A stretch of 64,000 nt of DNA. Source: Vibrio cortegadensis (GTDB lineage: Bacteria > Pseudomonadota > Gammaproteobacteria > Enterobacterales > Vibrionaceae). Below are positions 30,152-39,774 of the stretch, in pieces. Made by a program: the position numbers and the translations under genes. Location: positions 2,790,001 to 2,854,000 of the forward strand of contig NZ_AP025472.1 of the NCBI RefSeq assembly GCF_024347395.1, read 5' to 3'. How positions within the stretch are numbered: the stretch's first letter is position 1; each line of letters begins with the position of its first letter. Below the pieces are notes generated by a model that saw only the letters and a program-made list of their open reading frames with translations, was not told the origin of the DNA and did not search any database.

Positions 30152-31333
30152 TTAGTATCTCCCTTGACGTGAGTTAGTTGAACGGGTTTGAGTCTCGGTT
30201 TGAGTATCTGTACGTTGAGATTCAAGTTCAATACTGTCATAAGCAGAAGACGATTTAGTCTTACGCTTAGAACTGTCACCGTCCTGGCCACTTAGCTTAT
30301 CAATTGGCAAGTACAGCAAGTTACCGCTCGATTCAGAGTCAATCAGTACTTTCGATGTATTGGTGTACACTTCTTCCATTGTATCAAGGTACAAACGGTT
30401 ACGAGTAACCTCTGGTGCCGCTTGATATTCTGGTAGTAGTTTCTCAAACTGAGCCACTTGACCAAGAGCTTCATTCACCGTGCGTTCAGTATAACCTTGC
30501 GCTTCTTTTTTCAGACGCTCAGCACGACCTGTTGCTTTCGGTAAAATTTCATTCTTATATGCTTCAGCTTCACGGATGAAACGCTCTTCATCTTCTCGCG
30601 CAGCAATCGCATCATCAAACGAATCTTTAACTTCTTCAGGCGGACGAGCAGACTGGAAGTTAACGTCGATAACGATAAGACCCATATCATATTTATCAAT
30701 GATACTATTTAGTGTCTCTTGCGTTGTTTGACGAATCAACTGACGACCGCTGGTAAGCGTGCTGTCCATCAATGAGTCACCAATAACGGCACGTAATGCA
30801 GAATCTGTCGCTTGACGCAAACTGTCATCAGCACTCGTTACGCGGAACAAGTATTTATATGGGTCAGCAACACGATATTGAACACCCATTTCTACTGTTA
30901 CTACGTTTTCGTCTTTCGTTAACATTGTGCCAGAAGCTCGCAATGAACGAATTGCTTGTACGTTTACCGCTTCGTATTCATCAATGAAACGAGGTCGCCA
31001 GTTTAGGCCTGGATCAACAATACGGTCATATTTACCAAGACGAAGGACAACCCCTCTCTCAGCCTCACCGATTGTATAGAAACCAGAAAATACCCATACC
31101 GCAATCGCAACGACAACAATTAGACCTAAGCCAATTGCGCCACCACCACCAATACTCGGGCCATTGCCACCTTTCTTACCAAACTTGCCACCCAACTTTT
31201 GACTCAGTTTATTAAAAACTTCATCTAGGTCTGGCGGTCCTTGATCTCGGCCACCGCGATTATTTTTATTACCCCAAGGGTCATTATCGCGGCCGTTATT
31301 GCCGTTGTTATTACCAGGCTCATTCCACGCCAT
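30152..31333 (-). CDS. hflK: HflK, SPFH protease-modulator subunit
   Basis: Partner of HflC in the FtsH cage. The 393-residue protein begins with a glycine/asparagine-rich cytoplasmic segment (about residues 5-70), as in other HflK proteins. A membrane helix follows at about 72-92, then an SPFH domain (GERGVVLRLGKYDRIVDPGLNW) and a coiled-coil region (AEAYKNEILPKATGRAERL). The S/T/Q-rich tail is poorly conserved in the family. It is 27 bp after hflX. Confidence 0.97.
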   Translation of the reverse strand: MAWNEPGNNNGNNGRDNDPWGNKNNRGGRDQGPPDLDEVFNKLSQKLGGKFGKKGGNGPSIGGGGAIGLGLIVVVAIAVWVFSGFYTIGEAERGVVLRLGKYDRIVDPGLNWRPRFIDEYEAVNVQAIRSLRASGTMLTKDENVVTVEMGVQYRVADPYKYLFRVTSADDSLRQATDSALRAVIGDSLMDSTLTSGRQLIRQTTQETLNSIIDKYDMGLIVIDVNFQSARPPEEVKDSFDDAIAAREDEERFIREAEAYKNEILPKATGRAERLKKEAQGYTERTVNEALGQVAQFEKLLPEYQAAPEVTRNRLYLDTMEEVYTNTSKVLIDSESSGNLLYLPIDKLSGQDGDSSKRKTKSSSAYDSIELESQRTDTQTETQTRSTNSRQGRY

Positions 31334-31360
31334 TAGAAAGCTCCATCATTTGATATGACG

Positions 31361-32668
31361 TTATACTGTAGCAGTCCTTTCTGTAACGATAAAGTCACTC
31401 AAAACTGCCCCTTCTCTTTTTTCAATCCTAGACCAATCTACTTGTTGCATTCGAATATCTATCAACAAGTTACCATCTGTATCATATTCTTCTTGTTGAA
31501 TACAATTTAACTCGAAGAATGTGCTACGAATTTTACCTTGATATTGAGGTGGAATTCGCAACTGATACTGTACCATCTGCTTCGCTAAGCGTTCAGTTAG
31601 AGCTTCAAATAGAAGATCCATACCGATGCCATTCATAGCAGAAACCCAAACAGTACGAGGTAAGCCTTCCTCATCTCTTTCGATACGAGGATTTTGATCA
31701 TCAAGGCTGTCGATCTTGTTCATCACGACTAAAGACGGTACCTCATGGGCATCGATCTCTTCTAGTACATCATGAACCGCTTGAATGTTCTCACGAAAAC
31801 GCTCATCACTGGCATCAACAACATGTAACAAAATGTCAGCTTCTTGCGTTTCTTGTAATGTTGCTTTAAATGCTGCAACTAAATCATGAGGTAAATGACG
31901 AATAAAACCAACAGTATCCGCGAGAATCGCAGGCCCAACATCGGCTAATTCGATCTTACGCAATGTAGGATCTAACGTCGCAAATAATTGGTCTGCCGCA
32001 TACACTCCCGCATCTGTAATGCAGTTAAACAGTGTCGATTTACCCGCATTGGTATAACCTACCAATGAAATGGTTGGGATTTCTGCTCGATTCCGAGCTC
32101 GCCGCCCTTGCTCACGCTGCTTCGCCACTTTAGCTAAACGGCGTAGAATCGCTTTAATTCGCTCACGCAATAAACGTCTATCGGTTTCTAACTGCGTTTC
32201 ACCCGGACCACGTAAACCAATACCACCTTTTTGTCTCTCAAGGTGGGTCCAACCACGGATTAATCGAGTTGAAATATGACGAAGCTGAGCAAGCTCAACC
32301 TGTAATTTCCCTTCATGTGTCCGAGCTCGTTGAGCAAAAATATCAAGTATTAAACCGGTACGATCCAACACTCGGCATTTGCACAACATTTCTAGGTTAC
32401 GTTCTTGGGCTGGAGATAAGGCGTGGTTAAATATCACCACATCAGCACCCGTTAGCTGTACAGCTTGGGCGATTTCCTGAGCTTTCCCCTCTCCAACGTA
32501 GTATTTATGGTGTGGTGACTGACGACTACCCGTCACAACTTGTAGCGTCGTCACCCCAGCAGAAGACACCAGCATTTCACACTCGCTGAGATCGTCCCAC
32601 TCACCTTGTTGCGTGAAGTTGATATGAACAAGTACGGCTCGTTCGCCGGCTTCATAACGGTCAAACAA
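31361..32668 (-). CDS. hflX: ribosome-associated GTPase HflX
   Basis: GTPase that splits stalled or heat-damaged 70S ribosomes. The 435-residue protein has an N-terminal nucleotide-binding domain, a glycine-rich linker (GGIGLRGPGETQLETDRR near 170) and a GTPase domain with G1 GYTNAGKSTL, G3 DTVGF and G4 NKID. The C-terminal extension follows family pattern. It lies 35 bp after hfq on the same strand. Confidence 0.96.
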   Translation of the reverse strand: MFDRYEAGERAVLVHINFTQQGEWDDLSECEMLVSSAGVTTLQVVTGSRQSPHHKYYVGEGKAQEIAQAVQLTGADVVIFNHALSPAQERNLEMLCKCRVLDRTGLILDIFAQRARTHEGKLQVELAQLRHISTRLIRGWTHLERQKGGIGLRGPGETQLETDRRLLRERIKAILRRLAKVAKQREQGRRARNRAEIPTISLVGYTNAGKSTLFNCITDAGVYAADQLFATLDPTLRKIELADVGPAILADTVGFIRHLPHDLVAAFKATLQETQEADILLHVVDASDERFRENIQAVHDVLEEIDAHEVPSLVVMNKIDSLDDQNPRIERDEEGLPRTVWVSAMNGIGMDLLFEALTERLAKQMVQYQLRIPPQYQGKIRSTFFELNCIQQEEYDTDGNLLIDIRMQQVDWSRIEKREGAVLSDFIVTERTATV

Positions 32669-32703
32669 GCAACCAACTCCTTATTACTTTTGAGATTTGA
32701 ATA

Positions 32704-32964
32704 TTAATCTTCAGACTTCTCTTGAGGGCGATCTGCTGGACGCTCTGCAGTATGGTGACTCACTGCTCGAGCTGGGACAACAGTTGAAATCGCATGTTTG
32801 TATACCATTTGGTTAACTGTATTTTTCAGCAAGATCACAAATTGATCAAAAGATTCGCTCTGACCTTGTAGCTTAATGCCATTCACAAGGTAGATAGACA
32901 CTGGAATGCGCTCACGTCGTAGAGCATTTAAGAATGGGTCTTGTAGCGATTGCCCCTTAGCCAT
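32704..32964 (-). CDS. hfq: RNA chaperone Hfq
   Basis: Hexameric Sm-like protein that pairs small RNAs with mRNAs. The 86-residue protein has Sm1 (RIPVSIYLVNGIKLQGQ), Sm2 (YKHAISTVVP at about 55-64), and the proximal-site residues Q8, Q41, F42 and K56 by position. The C-terminal tail is short and charged (HTAERPADRPQEKSED). Context miaA-hfq-hflX matches E. coli. Confidence 0.98.
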   Translation of the reverse strand: MAKGQSLQDPFLNALRRERIPVSIYLVNGIKLQGQSESFDQFVILLKNTVNQMVYKHAISTVVPARAVSHHTAERPADRPQEKSED

Positions 32965-33082
32965 TTTATTTTCCTTATTTGATTTTTTAGTTGTAATTAT
33001 TTAGCTAGTGGTGCACTAAAAAGTGTGCGGCCTTTGCATCTGAGCTAAATGAATAATAAACACCCTATTGTCATTTAGAATT

Positions 33083-33116
33083 AAGGATCATTGTTAAATC
33101 TTAATGACAGATCCTT
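33083..33116 (-). promoter_or_regulatory. imperfect hairpin between miaA and hfq
   Basis: Seven-base arms (aaggatc / gatcctt) flank a partly self-complementary interior. There is no following T run on the minus strand, so it is not a strong terminator. It may affect read-through from miaA or be part of an hfq leader. Confidence 0.35.
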
Positions 33117-33160
33117 CAGGGTATATTCACGCAAAAACGATCACATTATACACAGCTAAT

Positions 33161-34093
33161 TCAATCGGATGCTATTGCATCTGAAAGAGTTTCTAACGCT
33201 TGTTCAATGTTTTCGCTATCTAACCAAGTTAAATCATCCCAGCTGCGTAACCAGGTGATTTGTCGCTTGGCCAATTGACGAGTAGCGCAGACACCACGGA
33301 ATACCGCTTCATCTAAATCGCACTGCCCATCTAAATAGTCCCACATCTGTCGATATCCAACACATCGAATCGATGGAAGATCTGGATGAAGATCATCTCG
33401 GGCATACAAAGTACGCATTTCATCTTCAAACCCAGCCTCTAGCATCTTATCAAAACGTAATTCAATACGACGATGGAGTTCTGCCCTTTCCTTGGGAGCT
33501 ATCGCAAATTGTTTTACTCTAAATGGCAGGCTTTCACCTTTCACTTGAGTAAGCTCAGTTAGAGTTTTACCTGAAATTCGGTAAACTTCCAATGCCCTAG
33601 ACAACCTTTGTGGATCATTTGGATGAATTCTTTCTGCAGATACAGGATCGATCGCTTTTAATTCATCATGTAACGCTGCCCAGCCATTCTCCAGCGCTTG
33701 TTGTTCTATTTGATGACGTATTTCAGGGTTGGCCGCTGGAAGTGGTGATAAACCTTCAAGTAATGCTTTGTAATATAGCATTGTACCGCCAACCAATAAC
33801 GGTATTTTACCTTCAGAAACAATATCATTCATTGCTTCCAATGCATCGCGTCGAAAATCGGCGGCAGAATACGCTTCGCTAGGATCTAATATATCGATCA
33901 AACGGTGAGGGGCAAGCGCGAGCTCTTGATCATCAGGTTTCGCGGTTCCAATATCCATCCCTTTGTAGATCAATGCAGAATCCACACTGATAATTTCGAC
34001 TGGATACTTTTGGCGTAAACGTATCGCAAGATCCGTTTTTCCTGATGCTGTTGGCCCCATTAAAAATAGCGCTAAAGGTAACTTCTGATTCAT
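33161..34093 (-). CDS. miaA: tRNA dimethylallyltransferase
   Basis: Adds a dimethylallyl group to A37 of tRNAs that read codons beginning with U. The 310-residue protein has the P-loop GPTASGKTDLA near residue 12, DSALIYKGMDIGTAKP, the catalytic region DILDPSEAYSAADFR, and the tRNA-binding RQLAKRQITWLRSW near the C-terminus. I start at MNQKLPLALF (34093), since the ten upstream in-frame residues do not match the family. It follows mutL by about 40 bp. Confidence 0.96.
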   Translation of the reverse strand: MNQKLPLALFLMGPTASGKTDLAIRLRQKYPVEIISVDSALIYKGMDIGTAKPDDQELALAPHRLIDILDPSEAYSAADFRRDALEAMNDIVSEGKIPLLVGGTMLYYKALLEGLSPLPAANPEIRHQIEQQALENGWAALHDELKAIDPVSAERIHPNDPQRLSRALEVYRISGKTLTELTQVKGESLPFRVKQFAIAPKERAELHRRIELRFDKMLEAGFEDEMRTLYARDDLHPDLPSIRCVGYRQMWDYLDGQCDLDEAVFRGVCATRQLAKRQITWLRSWDDLTWLDSENIEQALETLSDAIASD

Positions 34094-34134
34094 GTTCACT
34101 TTTTTATTTATATTTTTAATCAATAGCTTACCGT

Positions 34135-36213
34135 TTACAGCTTAAATGCTGCAACGGTGGCTGAAAAATCAATCGGTTTAACGAAATCTATATCGTCTAA
34201 TGGTAATTGACCTTGCCAAAGCTGTTCGAGTTCCGCAACAATTTGAATTGCTTCAGATAAAGTGTAGCTGCTTTTTACTTGTGTTATTTGATTTGCCAGC
34301 CAAGAAGCTAACGAATCGGCATTCACTTGATCGTCTGAGAGCAGATAAGATAACAGATCTGGGATCAACTGTTGCAGGTTTTGCTGCCTTAATGGCTGCG
34401 GAACCCCCATAACCAGTATTGTTTCGTAATTTCTGGCTTTAAGCTGGATACCAAATGTCCCTAATAAAGATTGATTCGCTTCAACCAGCACTATCATATC
34501 TTTACCAAGCTTTATCGATAACGGCACTAACAGTGGTTGGCTCGTTAAGGGATTCACACTTGTATTAAGTTGGCCTCTAACTCGCAACCACTCACCACGA
34601 ATCAGTGATACGAGCAAACAACCCGATTTTGAGCCCATCGCCAAATATTGCTGCTCAACAACGCAGAGTGCTTTGCCTAATTCGACAATCTCTTGCTGAT
34701 TCTTCGCCTCAGAGCTCGCCTTCCCATCAGTAACGACTTCATTCTGATCTTTTGGATCCTGAAACGCACCTTCACCTTCAGTCGTTTTCATTAACTGATG
34801 GTAAGCGCGTACTTCTTGCTTTGATGGCGCAGGTTGAGCGTGGTAACGCTTATCTTTAGAAAGCGCTGTATTTTGAGACGATGGACTTTGATGCGACGAG
34901 CTTTGATACGATGAGCTTTGATGCGACGAACTTTGAGAACCAGAACTTAGATTCTTAGTGCTATGAGGCTGAGGGTTTTGGGTTGCATGATGAGGTTTAG
35001 TTACCCAATCTCGATTCGGGTAAGATTCACTCACTCCATCAGCAACCGAAGGCGATCGTTCACTCTCAGCTTTACCGGGGTAAGAAGGCATTTGATCTAT
35101 CACTTCTGCTGCACGTTCGGATGCAGAAAGCTCTGCACCTGCCACCTCAGCACGCTGAGTCTCGCACTCCTCCTGATGAAAGGCTGATTCTGTGACTCTA
35201 GGCTCGTCAATATGTTCACTTTGTGCCAAGGCACTAGTTAAAGCCTGATAAATGAAATCATGCACTAAGCGAGCTTGATGAAAGCGAACCTCATGTTTTG
35301 CAGGGTGTACATTCACATCGACTTGATGGGGATCTATTTCGATAAATAGAACATAAGTAGCAAACTGCTCAGGCTTCAAACTGGTGGCATAACTTTGTCG
35401 AATTGCGTGATTAATCAGCTTGTCACGCATCATTCGACCATTCACATAGCAGTACTGCAAATCACTTTGTTGCCTAGCCCCTTCAGGCGTCGTTACCCAA
35501 CCATGAAGCTTTAGCCCTTGATGCTCCAACTCAATTTTAAGCATATGACGAACAAAAGAGGCCCCACACACAGCTGCAATACGCTTCTCTGCTTGGAGAT
35601 CGTTTTTTGATGCTCGGTATTGACGGATCATTTTCCCGTTATGACGAAGATTGATCGTCACATCAAAACGACTTAAAGCAATGCGTTTAAGCAATTCATC
35701 GATATGGGTAAATTCTGTTTTTTCAGTGCGTAAGAACTTACGGCGAGCAGGCGTGTTAAAGAAGAGATCCAATACTTCAACAGAGGTGCCAATTGGGTGA
35801 GCCGTTGGCTGTAATTTTACCGCCATATCTCGGCCTTCACTGTACGCCGACCAAGCTTGATCTTGCGTGGCAGGTCGAGAAGTCATCGTCAGGCGAGCAA
35901 CGGAACTGATACTGGCTAGCGCTTCTCCACGAAAACCTAAACTAATGATCGCTTCAAGATCATCAAGAGTATGAATCTTAGAGGTCGCATGTCGACTCAA
36001 CGCCAGAGCCAATTGATCTTTTACAATGCCTTTACCATTATCGCGCACCCGAATGAGCTTAGCTCCGCCTTTCTCAATATCGATGTCGATTCGAGTCGCA
36101 CCTGAGTCCAAGCTATTTTCAACCAACTCCTTCACGACTGAGGCTGGTCTTTCTACCACTTCACCTGCGGCAATTTGGTTGGCTAACCGGGCGGGTAATA
36201 TTTTAATTGTCAT
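34135..36213 (-). CDS. mutL: DNA mismatch repair protein MutL
   Basis: ATPase that links MutS mismatch recognition to MutH and UvrD. The 692-residue protein has a GHKL ATPase domain with KELVENSLDSGATRI, DNGKGI, SRHATSKI and GFRGEALASI in the first 110 residues. The transducer domain and a C-terminal dimerisation domain without an endonuclease motif fit the MutH-dependent type. The linker is long and of low complexity, and residues about 422-446 are encoded by five 15-bp tandem repeats (SSHQS/SSYQS). It begins 13 bp after amiB. Confidence 0.97.
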   Translation of the reverse strand: MTIKILPARLANQIAAGEVVERPASVVKELVENSLDSGATRIDIDIEKGGAKLIRVRDNGKGIVKDQLALALSRHATSKIHTLDDLEAIISLGFRGEALASISSVARLTMTSRPATQDQAWSAYSEGRDMAVKLQPTAHPIGTSVEVLDLFFNTPARRKFLRTEKTEFTHIDELLKRIALSRFDVTINLRHNGKMIRQYRASKNDLQAEKRIAAVCGASFVRHMLKIELEHQGLKLHGWVTTPEGARQQSDLQYCYVNGRMMRDKLINHAIRQSYATSLKPEQFATYVLFIEIDPHQVDVNVHPAKHEVRFHQARLVHDFIYQALTSALAQSEHIDEPRVTESAFHQEECETQRAEVAGAELSASERAAEVIDQMPSYPGKAESERSPSVADGVSESYPNRDWVTKPHHATQNPQPHSTKNLSSGSQSSSHQSSSYQSSSHQSPSSQNTALSKDKRYHAQPAPSKQEVRAYHQLMKTTEGEGAFQDPKDQNEVVTDGKASSEAKNQQEIVELGKALCVVEQQYLAMGSKSGCLLVSLIRGEWLRVRGQLNTSVNPLTSQPLLVPLSIKLGKDMIVLVEANQSLLGTFGIQLKARNYETILVMGVPQPLRQQNLQQLIPDLLSYLLSDDQVNADSLASWLANQITQVKSSYTLSEAIQIVAELEQLWQGQLPLDDIDFVKPIDFSATVAAFKL
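34876..34950 (-). repeat. five 15-bp tandem repeats in the mutL linker
   Basis: Units of 15 bp run from 34876 to 34950. Three inner copies differ at one to three bases, while the two outer ones are more diverged. Each encodes five residues of Ser/His/Tyr/Gln. The length is a multiple of three, so gain or loss of a unit keeps the frame. Confidence 0.8.
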
Positions 36214-36226
36214 CGTAAGAAGCCGC

Positions 36227-37936
36227 CTACTTATTCGGTATGATTAGCACTTGGCCAACCGCTAGTGAATCGGAGCGCAACTTATTCGCTTGGCGAAGGC
36301 TATTTACCGTAACACCATATTTAGTGGCGATCTTACCTAAAAATTCACCGCGTTTAACTTTGTGTTTTCTAAGCGGAAGATCTTTCAAACTCACTGTAAT
36401 TCTTAGTTTTTGCCCTAACTTCAACGTATCCGATTTAAGTCGGTTCTCTCGTTTAATGCTCGCGACACTCACTTTATAGCGTTTTGCTACTTTGCCTAAA
36501 TAATCCCCTTTTCGAACGATATGCGTCACCGTCTTCGTCTCTATTGGGTTTTTCGCTTTAGGCACAACGGTCGGCATGGAGTATCCCGGAATCGTTAATA
36601 CTTGCCCAACAGCTAAGCCGGACGATTTTAATCGGTTAGCGGATTTTATTGTGGCTACCGATGTCCCGTAACGCTTCGCGATAACCGATAATGACTCACC
36701 GGCTTTGACTTTATGCTTAACCGCTTTTCCTTGAGCCTCTAAAATGGTTCCCTCTGGAGGATTAGCTTGAACATAACGAACCACCGCTTGGGTAATCGCC
36801 CTCGCTAATTTATCTTGGTGAGAACGTTGGAAAAGTAAACGCTCCTCAGTTGGATTAGAGATAAAGCCAGTTTCCACTAAAACTGAAGGGATTTGCGGTG
36901 AGCGTAAAACAGCCAAGCTGGTATTAATCGGCTTAGAGTTATGCAGTTTAGCGACTTTTCCCATCTCAGATAAAATAGATTTCGCCAGCTTATACCCCTC
37001 TTTCTGAGAATGGTTAAACTGTAAATCAAGCAAGGTTTGGTTTACATTTTTATCATTAATATTCTTAGTGAGAACCGTTCCCGTACCACCCAGTAATTCC
37101 GACTGTTTCTCATGGTTTTCGACCCAACGCGAAATTTCGGTATTGGCACGCTTTGTATTTAACACAAACACAGAGCCACCACGCGGCTTAGGCGTAGTAA
37201 AGGCATCAGCATGAATGGAGATCAGCAGGTGGGCATCATTTTCACGTGCAATCGCAACACGACGATTCAGGTTCACAAAGTAATCTGAGTTACGTGTTAG
37301 ACGTGTTTTGATACCAGGAATCGCATTTAACTGTGCTGCGATCTTCTTTGAAATACTTAATGTCGCGTTCTTTTCGTATTTTCTAGACGGCCCGATAGAG
37401 CCGGGATCTTCTCCCCCATGGCCAGGGTCGATCACAATCAGAATATCTTTCTTGCGCTGAATTTGTGAGATGTCTTTATTCACCACAGGCTTCGATGGCA
37501 CCTTGCCTTTAACTGCTGTTTTACCATGTGGAAAATCGACCACTAAACGGTGCCCATATTGGCCACCTGGAGTCGGGCTGAGTTTGAATAACTCAGGAGT
37601 AGAGTGCTTCTTTAATTCAAAAACGAGGCGATACGTCCCCTTACTTGGAGCGCTGCTTTTTCTCACTTTTGACAACACTGGGCTATCAGAGACCACTAGC
37701 GGTAACTTTGTGCTTAATGATGTCTTTTTCAGATCGACCACTAAGCGGCTGGGACTACTTAAAGTAAAATAGCTAAAATCAGCCTCAGATTTTAAATCAA
37801 TGACAACACGAGTTTCATCTGGAGAGGGCCACACTCGCAGCCCTTCAAGCGCATTGGCAGACGCTAAAGTTGAGAAACTAAGTAGGAAAGTGATAGCAGC
37901 AATAACAACTGCTGGAATTCGTATGCTGATCAACAT
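36227..37936 (-). CDS. amiB: N-acetylmuramoyl-L-alanine amidase AmiB
   Basis: Periplasmic zinc amidase that splits septal peptidoglycan during cell separation. The 569-residue protein has a signal peptide (about 1-27, LASA-NA), an AMIN domain for septal targeting, and an Amidase_3 domain (VIDPGHGGEDPGSIG, ISIHADAF, VLVETGFISNPTEERLL with the catalytic glutamate). Three C-terminal LysM domains follow (about 411-455, 473-516, 525-569). E. coli AmiB lacks LysM, but vibrios commonly carry them. It overlaps tsaE by 7 bp. Confidence 0.95.
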   Translation of the reverse strand: MLISIRIPAVVIAAITFLLSFSTLASANALEGLRVWPSPDETRVVIDLKSEADFSYFTLSSPSRLVVDLKKTSLSTKLPLVVSDSPVLSKVRKSSAPSKGTYRLVFELKKHSTPELFKLSPTPGGQYGHRLVVDFPHGKTAVKGKVPSKPVVNKDISQIQRKKDILIVIDPGHGGEDPGSIGPSRKYEKNATLSISKKIAAQLNAIPGIKTRLTRNSDYFVNLNRRVAIARENDAHLLISIHADAFTTPKPRGGSVFVLNTKRANTEISRWVENHEKQSELLGGTGTVLTKNINDKNVNQTLLDLQFNHSQKEGYKLAKSILSEMGKVAKLHNSKPINTSLAVLRSPQIPSVLVETGFISNPTEERLLFQRSHQDKLARAITQAVVRYVQANPPEGTILEAQGKAVKHKVKAGESLSVIAKRYGTSVATIKSANRLKSSGLAVGQVLTIPGYSMPTVVPKAKNPIETKTVTHIVRKGDYLGKVAKRYKVSVASIKRENRLKSDTLKLGQKLRITVSLKDLPLRKHKVKRGEFLGKIATKYGVTVNSLRQANKLRSDSLAVGQVLIIPNK

Positions 37937-38394
37937 AGCTCCAATTGACTTAATAAAACTCGACCATAATCATTATTTGCCATTAATAACGCCACTCGCT
38001 GTTGGTCGTCATAACGTAATTCAATATCTAAATCCGCTTGCGGTAATAGTCCTTGCCCTTTTTCTGGCCACTCTACCAAGCAAATAGCATCGTCAGTAAA
38101 ATAATCACGAATCCCCATGTATTCCAACTCTTCAGGATCGGCAAGACGATATAAGTCAAAATGATACACTTGCCAATCAGCTAACTGGTAAGGTTCCACT
38201 AAGGTGTAGGTTGGACTTTTTACATTACCATCGTGTCCAAGAGCGCGAATAAATCCACGGCTAAATGTTGTTTTTCCAGCCCCAAGATCACCATGTAGAT
38301 AAATGGTTGTTTGTTGAGAACAAATGCCAGCAAGCGCATTGCCCATTTGAATGGTTGCCTGTTCATCTTTCAAGGTGAATTGTTTTGTGCTCAT
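37930..38394 (-). CDS. tsaE: tRNA threonylcarbamoyladenosine biosynthesis ATPase
   Basis: ATPase that works with TsaB, TsaC and TsaD to make t6A37 in ANN-decoding tRNAs. The 154-residue protein has Walker A HGDLGAGKTTFSRGF near residue 33, KSPTYTLVEPY and the conserved HFDLYRL, EWPEKG segments. I start at MSTKQFTLKDEQ (38394), because the frame runs 28 codons further but with non-family residues. It overlaps amiB by 7 bp, the conserved yjeE-amiB order. Confidence 0.95.
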   Translation of the reverse strand: MSTKQFTLKDEQATIQMGNALAGICSQQTTIYLHGDLGAGKTTFSRGFIRALGHDGNVKSPTYTLVEPYQLADWQVYHFDLYRLADPEELEYMGIRDYFTDDAICLVEWPEKGQGLLPQADLDIELRYDDQQRVALLMANNDYGRVLLSQLELC

Positions 38395-38649
38395 AGATAC
38401 ATTCTCTAAATATTGACTGTCGACTATATAAAAATCAAAAGAGTACGAATAGTAAACCTTGTTGGTTTTGAGAGACAAGATATCAAGTGTAAGTAATCCG
38501 TAAAAATGTCACTTTATTTACGATACTCATGACTTTCCTTCGTTAATCAGCATTTTCTCTAGCAAAAGTGATTAACTCAATAAATGATTCTAGATTCTAA
38601 GTTGAAGATCCGTTAAGATCCGACCCCATTTTTTCAGAGCAATCCACTC

Positions 38650-39774
38650 ATGAACTACGATCAACTAGCGATTCAAATTAAAATTTGGGCCCGTGAATTA
38701 GGGTTTCAAAAGGTAGGGATCTGCGATGTTGATTTACGAGAACATGAAGGTCCATTACAGAAGTGGTTAGATAATGGTTACCACGGAGATATGGATTGGA
38801 TGGCGCGTCATGGCATGATGCGAGCTCGACCAGATGAACTGTTACCGGGAACGGTAAGAGTCATCAGCGCAAGAATGAACTATCTGCCACCTGAAGCTAT
38901 GTTTGCTTCTAACTTGAGTGATCCTAACCTTGGGTATATCAGTCGATACTCACTCGGGCGTGATTACCATAAATTGGTTCGCAACAAACTCAAAAAGCTA
39001 GGACAGCTTATTGAGCAAGAAGTCGGACAGTTTGGACATCGCCCTTTTGTTGATTCAGCGCCGATCCTTGAACGGCCATTGGCTCAAAAGGCGGGGCTCG
39101 GCTGGACAGGAAAACACTCACTCATACTAGATAAAGAAGCGGGTTCTTGGTTCTTCTTAGGAGAACTACTGATCGATCTTCCTCTGCCTGTTGATACCCC
39201 AAGCGAAGATGAGTGCGGTAAATGCAAAGCCTGCATCACATCGTGCCCAACCAACGCTATCGTCGATGAGAAAATCGTTGATGGTCGCCGCTGCATTTCA
39301 TACTTAACCATTGAATTTGATGGTGTCATTCCTGAAGAGTTTAGAGCCGCTATTGGAAACCGTATTTATGGTTGCGATGATTGCCAGCTAGTTTGCCCGT
39401 GGAATCGATTTTCTGATTTAACAGACCAAACAGATTTCCACCGCCGAACCTCATTTGAAGAACCCGATCTTCTCTCGCTATTTAGCTGGGATGAAGATAT
39501 GTTTCTCAAAAAAATGGAAGGTTCCGCGATTCGTCGTATCGGGCATCTACAGTGGCTACGCAACATCTCTATCGCATTAGGTAATGCTCCGTACAAGCTT
39601 GCGATTGTAGAAGCTTTAGAGTCGCAGTTCGGGCTAAGTGATGTTCTGGATACTCATATTCAGTGGGCTATTCAACAACAGCTACAGCAGCTTCCAGTAG
39701 ATAGCGCCCGCCATAGTACGAAAAAGCAGAGGCTTATTCGTATCGTTCAAAAAGGTTTACCAAGGGACGCCTAA
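38650..39774 (+). CDS. queG: epoxyqueuosine reductase
   Basis: Cobalamin-dependent enzyme for the last step of queuosine formation in GUN-anticodon tRNAs. The 374-residue protein has two ferredoxin-type 4Fe-4S motifs, CGKCKACITSCP and CDDCQLVCP, downstream of the DUF1730-like B12-binding region (SRYSLGRDYHKLVR). It is divergent from tsaE, as in E. coli (yjeS/yjeE). Confidence 0.95.
   Translation: MNYDQLAIQIKIWARELGFQKVGICDVDLREHEGPLQKWLDNGYHGDMDWMARHGMMRARPDELLPGTVRVISARMNYLPPEAMFASNLSDPNLGYISRYSLGRDYHKLVRNKLKKLGQLIEQEVGQFGHRPFVDSAPILERPLAQKAGLGWTGKHSLILDKEAGSWFFLGELLIDLPLPVDTPSEDECGKCKACITSCPTNAIVDEKIVDGRRCISYLTIEFDGVIPEEFRAAIGNRIYGCDDCQLVCPWNRFSDLTDQTDFHRRTSFEEPDLLSLFSWDEDMFLKKMEGSAIRRIGHLQWLRNISIALGNAPYKLAIVEALESQFGLSDVLDTHIQWAIQQQLQQLPVDSARHSTKKQRLIRIVQKGLPRDA

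Noticed and set aside
31130..31320. Gly/Asn-rich start of hflK as an unusual repeat
   Set aside because: HflK proteins typically have this low-complexity N-terminus.
36227..37936. amiB with three LysM domains as a novel fusion
   Set aside because: LysM-bearing AmiB is common in Vibrionaceae.
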